Shown here piece after piece: positions 5,012 to 5,066 of a stretch of 5,066 nucleotides of DNA. A model generated the notes under the pieces. It saw only the letters and a program-made list of their open reading frames with translations. It made no database searches and had not been told where the DNA came from. The stretch's first letter is position 1; every line of letters begins with the position of its first letter. Position numbers and translations under genes: made by a program. Where the stretch lies: contig CANKNP010000356.1 in the NCBI GenBank assembly GCA_947483545.1, positions 1 through 5,066 of the forward strand. Direction: 5' to 3'. Source of the DNA: Deltaproteobacteria bacterium. Its GTDB lineage: Bacteria > Myxococcota > UBA796 > SXON01.

Positions 5012-5066
5012 CGAACACTTCGGGGGCGGTGAGCGTCCCCAGGGGCCAAGACGACGCTGGTGGCGA

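Larger units (their letters stand above)
4777..5066. other. Right-edge intergenic region, structured and without a clear gene
   Basis: No frame here shows convincing coding character. Open frames on the minus strand are extensions of antisense frames of the lipoprotein gene. The stretch holds a G-run cluster (4784-4849), a small hairpin (4848-4861, GGGCTT-type arms), a palindrome GGCTCGCGAGCC (4913-4924), a broken hairpin (4934-4960) and a 19-bp hairpin (4968-5011). A GTG at 5029 opens a plus-strand frame to the window edge, but twelve codons are too few to judge as a gene start. Confidence 0.5.

Noticed and set aside
5029..5066. Start of a plus-strand gene at GTG 5029 running off the right edge
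   Set aside because: Only twelve codons are visible. The preceding G-run is composition-driven, and nothing in the translated residues can be recognised.

Overview
The window is about 70% GC, with strongly GC-biased third codon positions, short gaps and many lysine-poor signal sequences. Together with an outer-membrane-style lipoprotein and a DUF374 acyltransferase, this suggests a high-GC Gram-negative bacterium, most likely a myxobacterium-like (Myxococcota / former Deltaproteobacteria) chromosome or metagenome bin. This is inference from composition and protein style; there is no rRNA or other marker gene here.

Layout, left to right. Bases 1-413 hold no gene I can defend. They contain a terminator-shaped palindrome (164-195) and a short octamer repeat (231-254). 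Next comes a DUF374-type lysophospholipid acyltransferase (+, 414-983), convergent with a PAP2 membrane phosphatase (-, 1091-1645). The 107-base gap between them carries a second copy of the palindrome and a rearranged partial one. Divergent from PAP2 is a small DUF4190-like membrane protein (+, 1686-2003). A possible 52-residue reading frame (-, 2016-2174) and a secreted four-cysteine protein of unknown function (-, 2237-2815) follow. A divergent 630-residue lipoprotein (+, 2884-4776) fills most of the right half. Its C-terminal half looks like a CehA/McbA-type PHP metallohydrolase fold that has lost its metal ligands. Bases 4777-5066 have no convincing gene but are rich in G-runs and hairpins, including one of 19 base pairs.

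Functionally, the acyltransferase and the PAP2 phosphatase both act on membrane lipids, and the other three proteins are membrane, secreted or lipid-anchored. The theme is cell envelope. The genes are mostly convergent or divergent pairs, so nothing here forms a clear operon and a joint pathway cannot be claimed. I found no CRISPR array, transposase, tRNA, or recognisable defence or biosynthetic system. The points most worth following are the 28-base palindromic repeat bracketing the acyltransferase gene, the apparent PHP pseudoenzyme lipoprotein, and the structured right-hand intergenic region.
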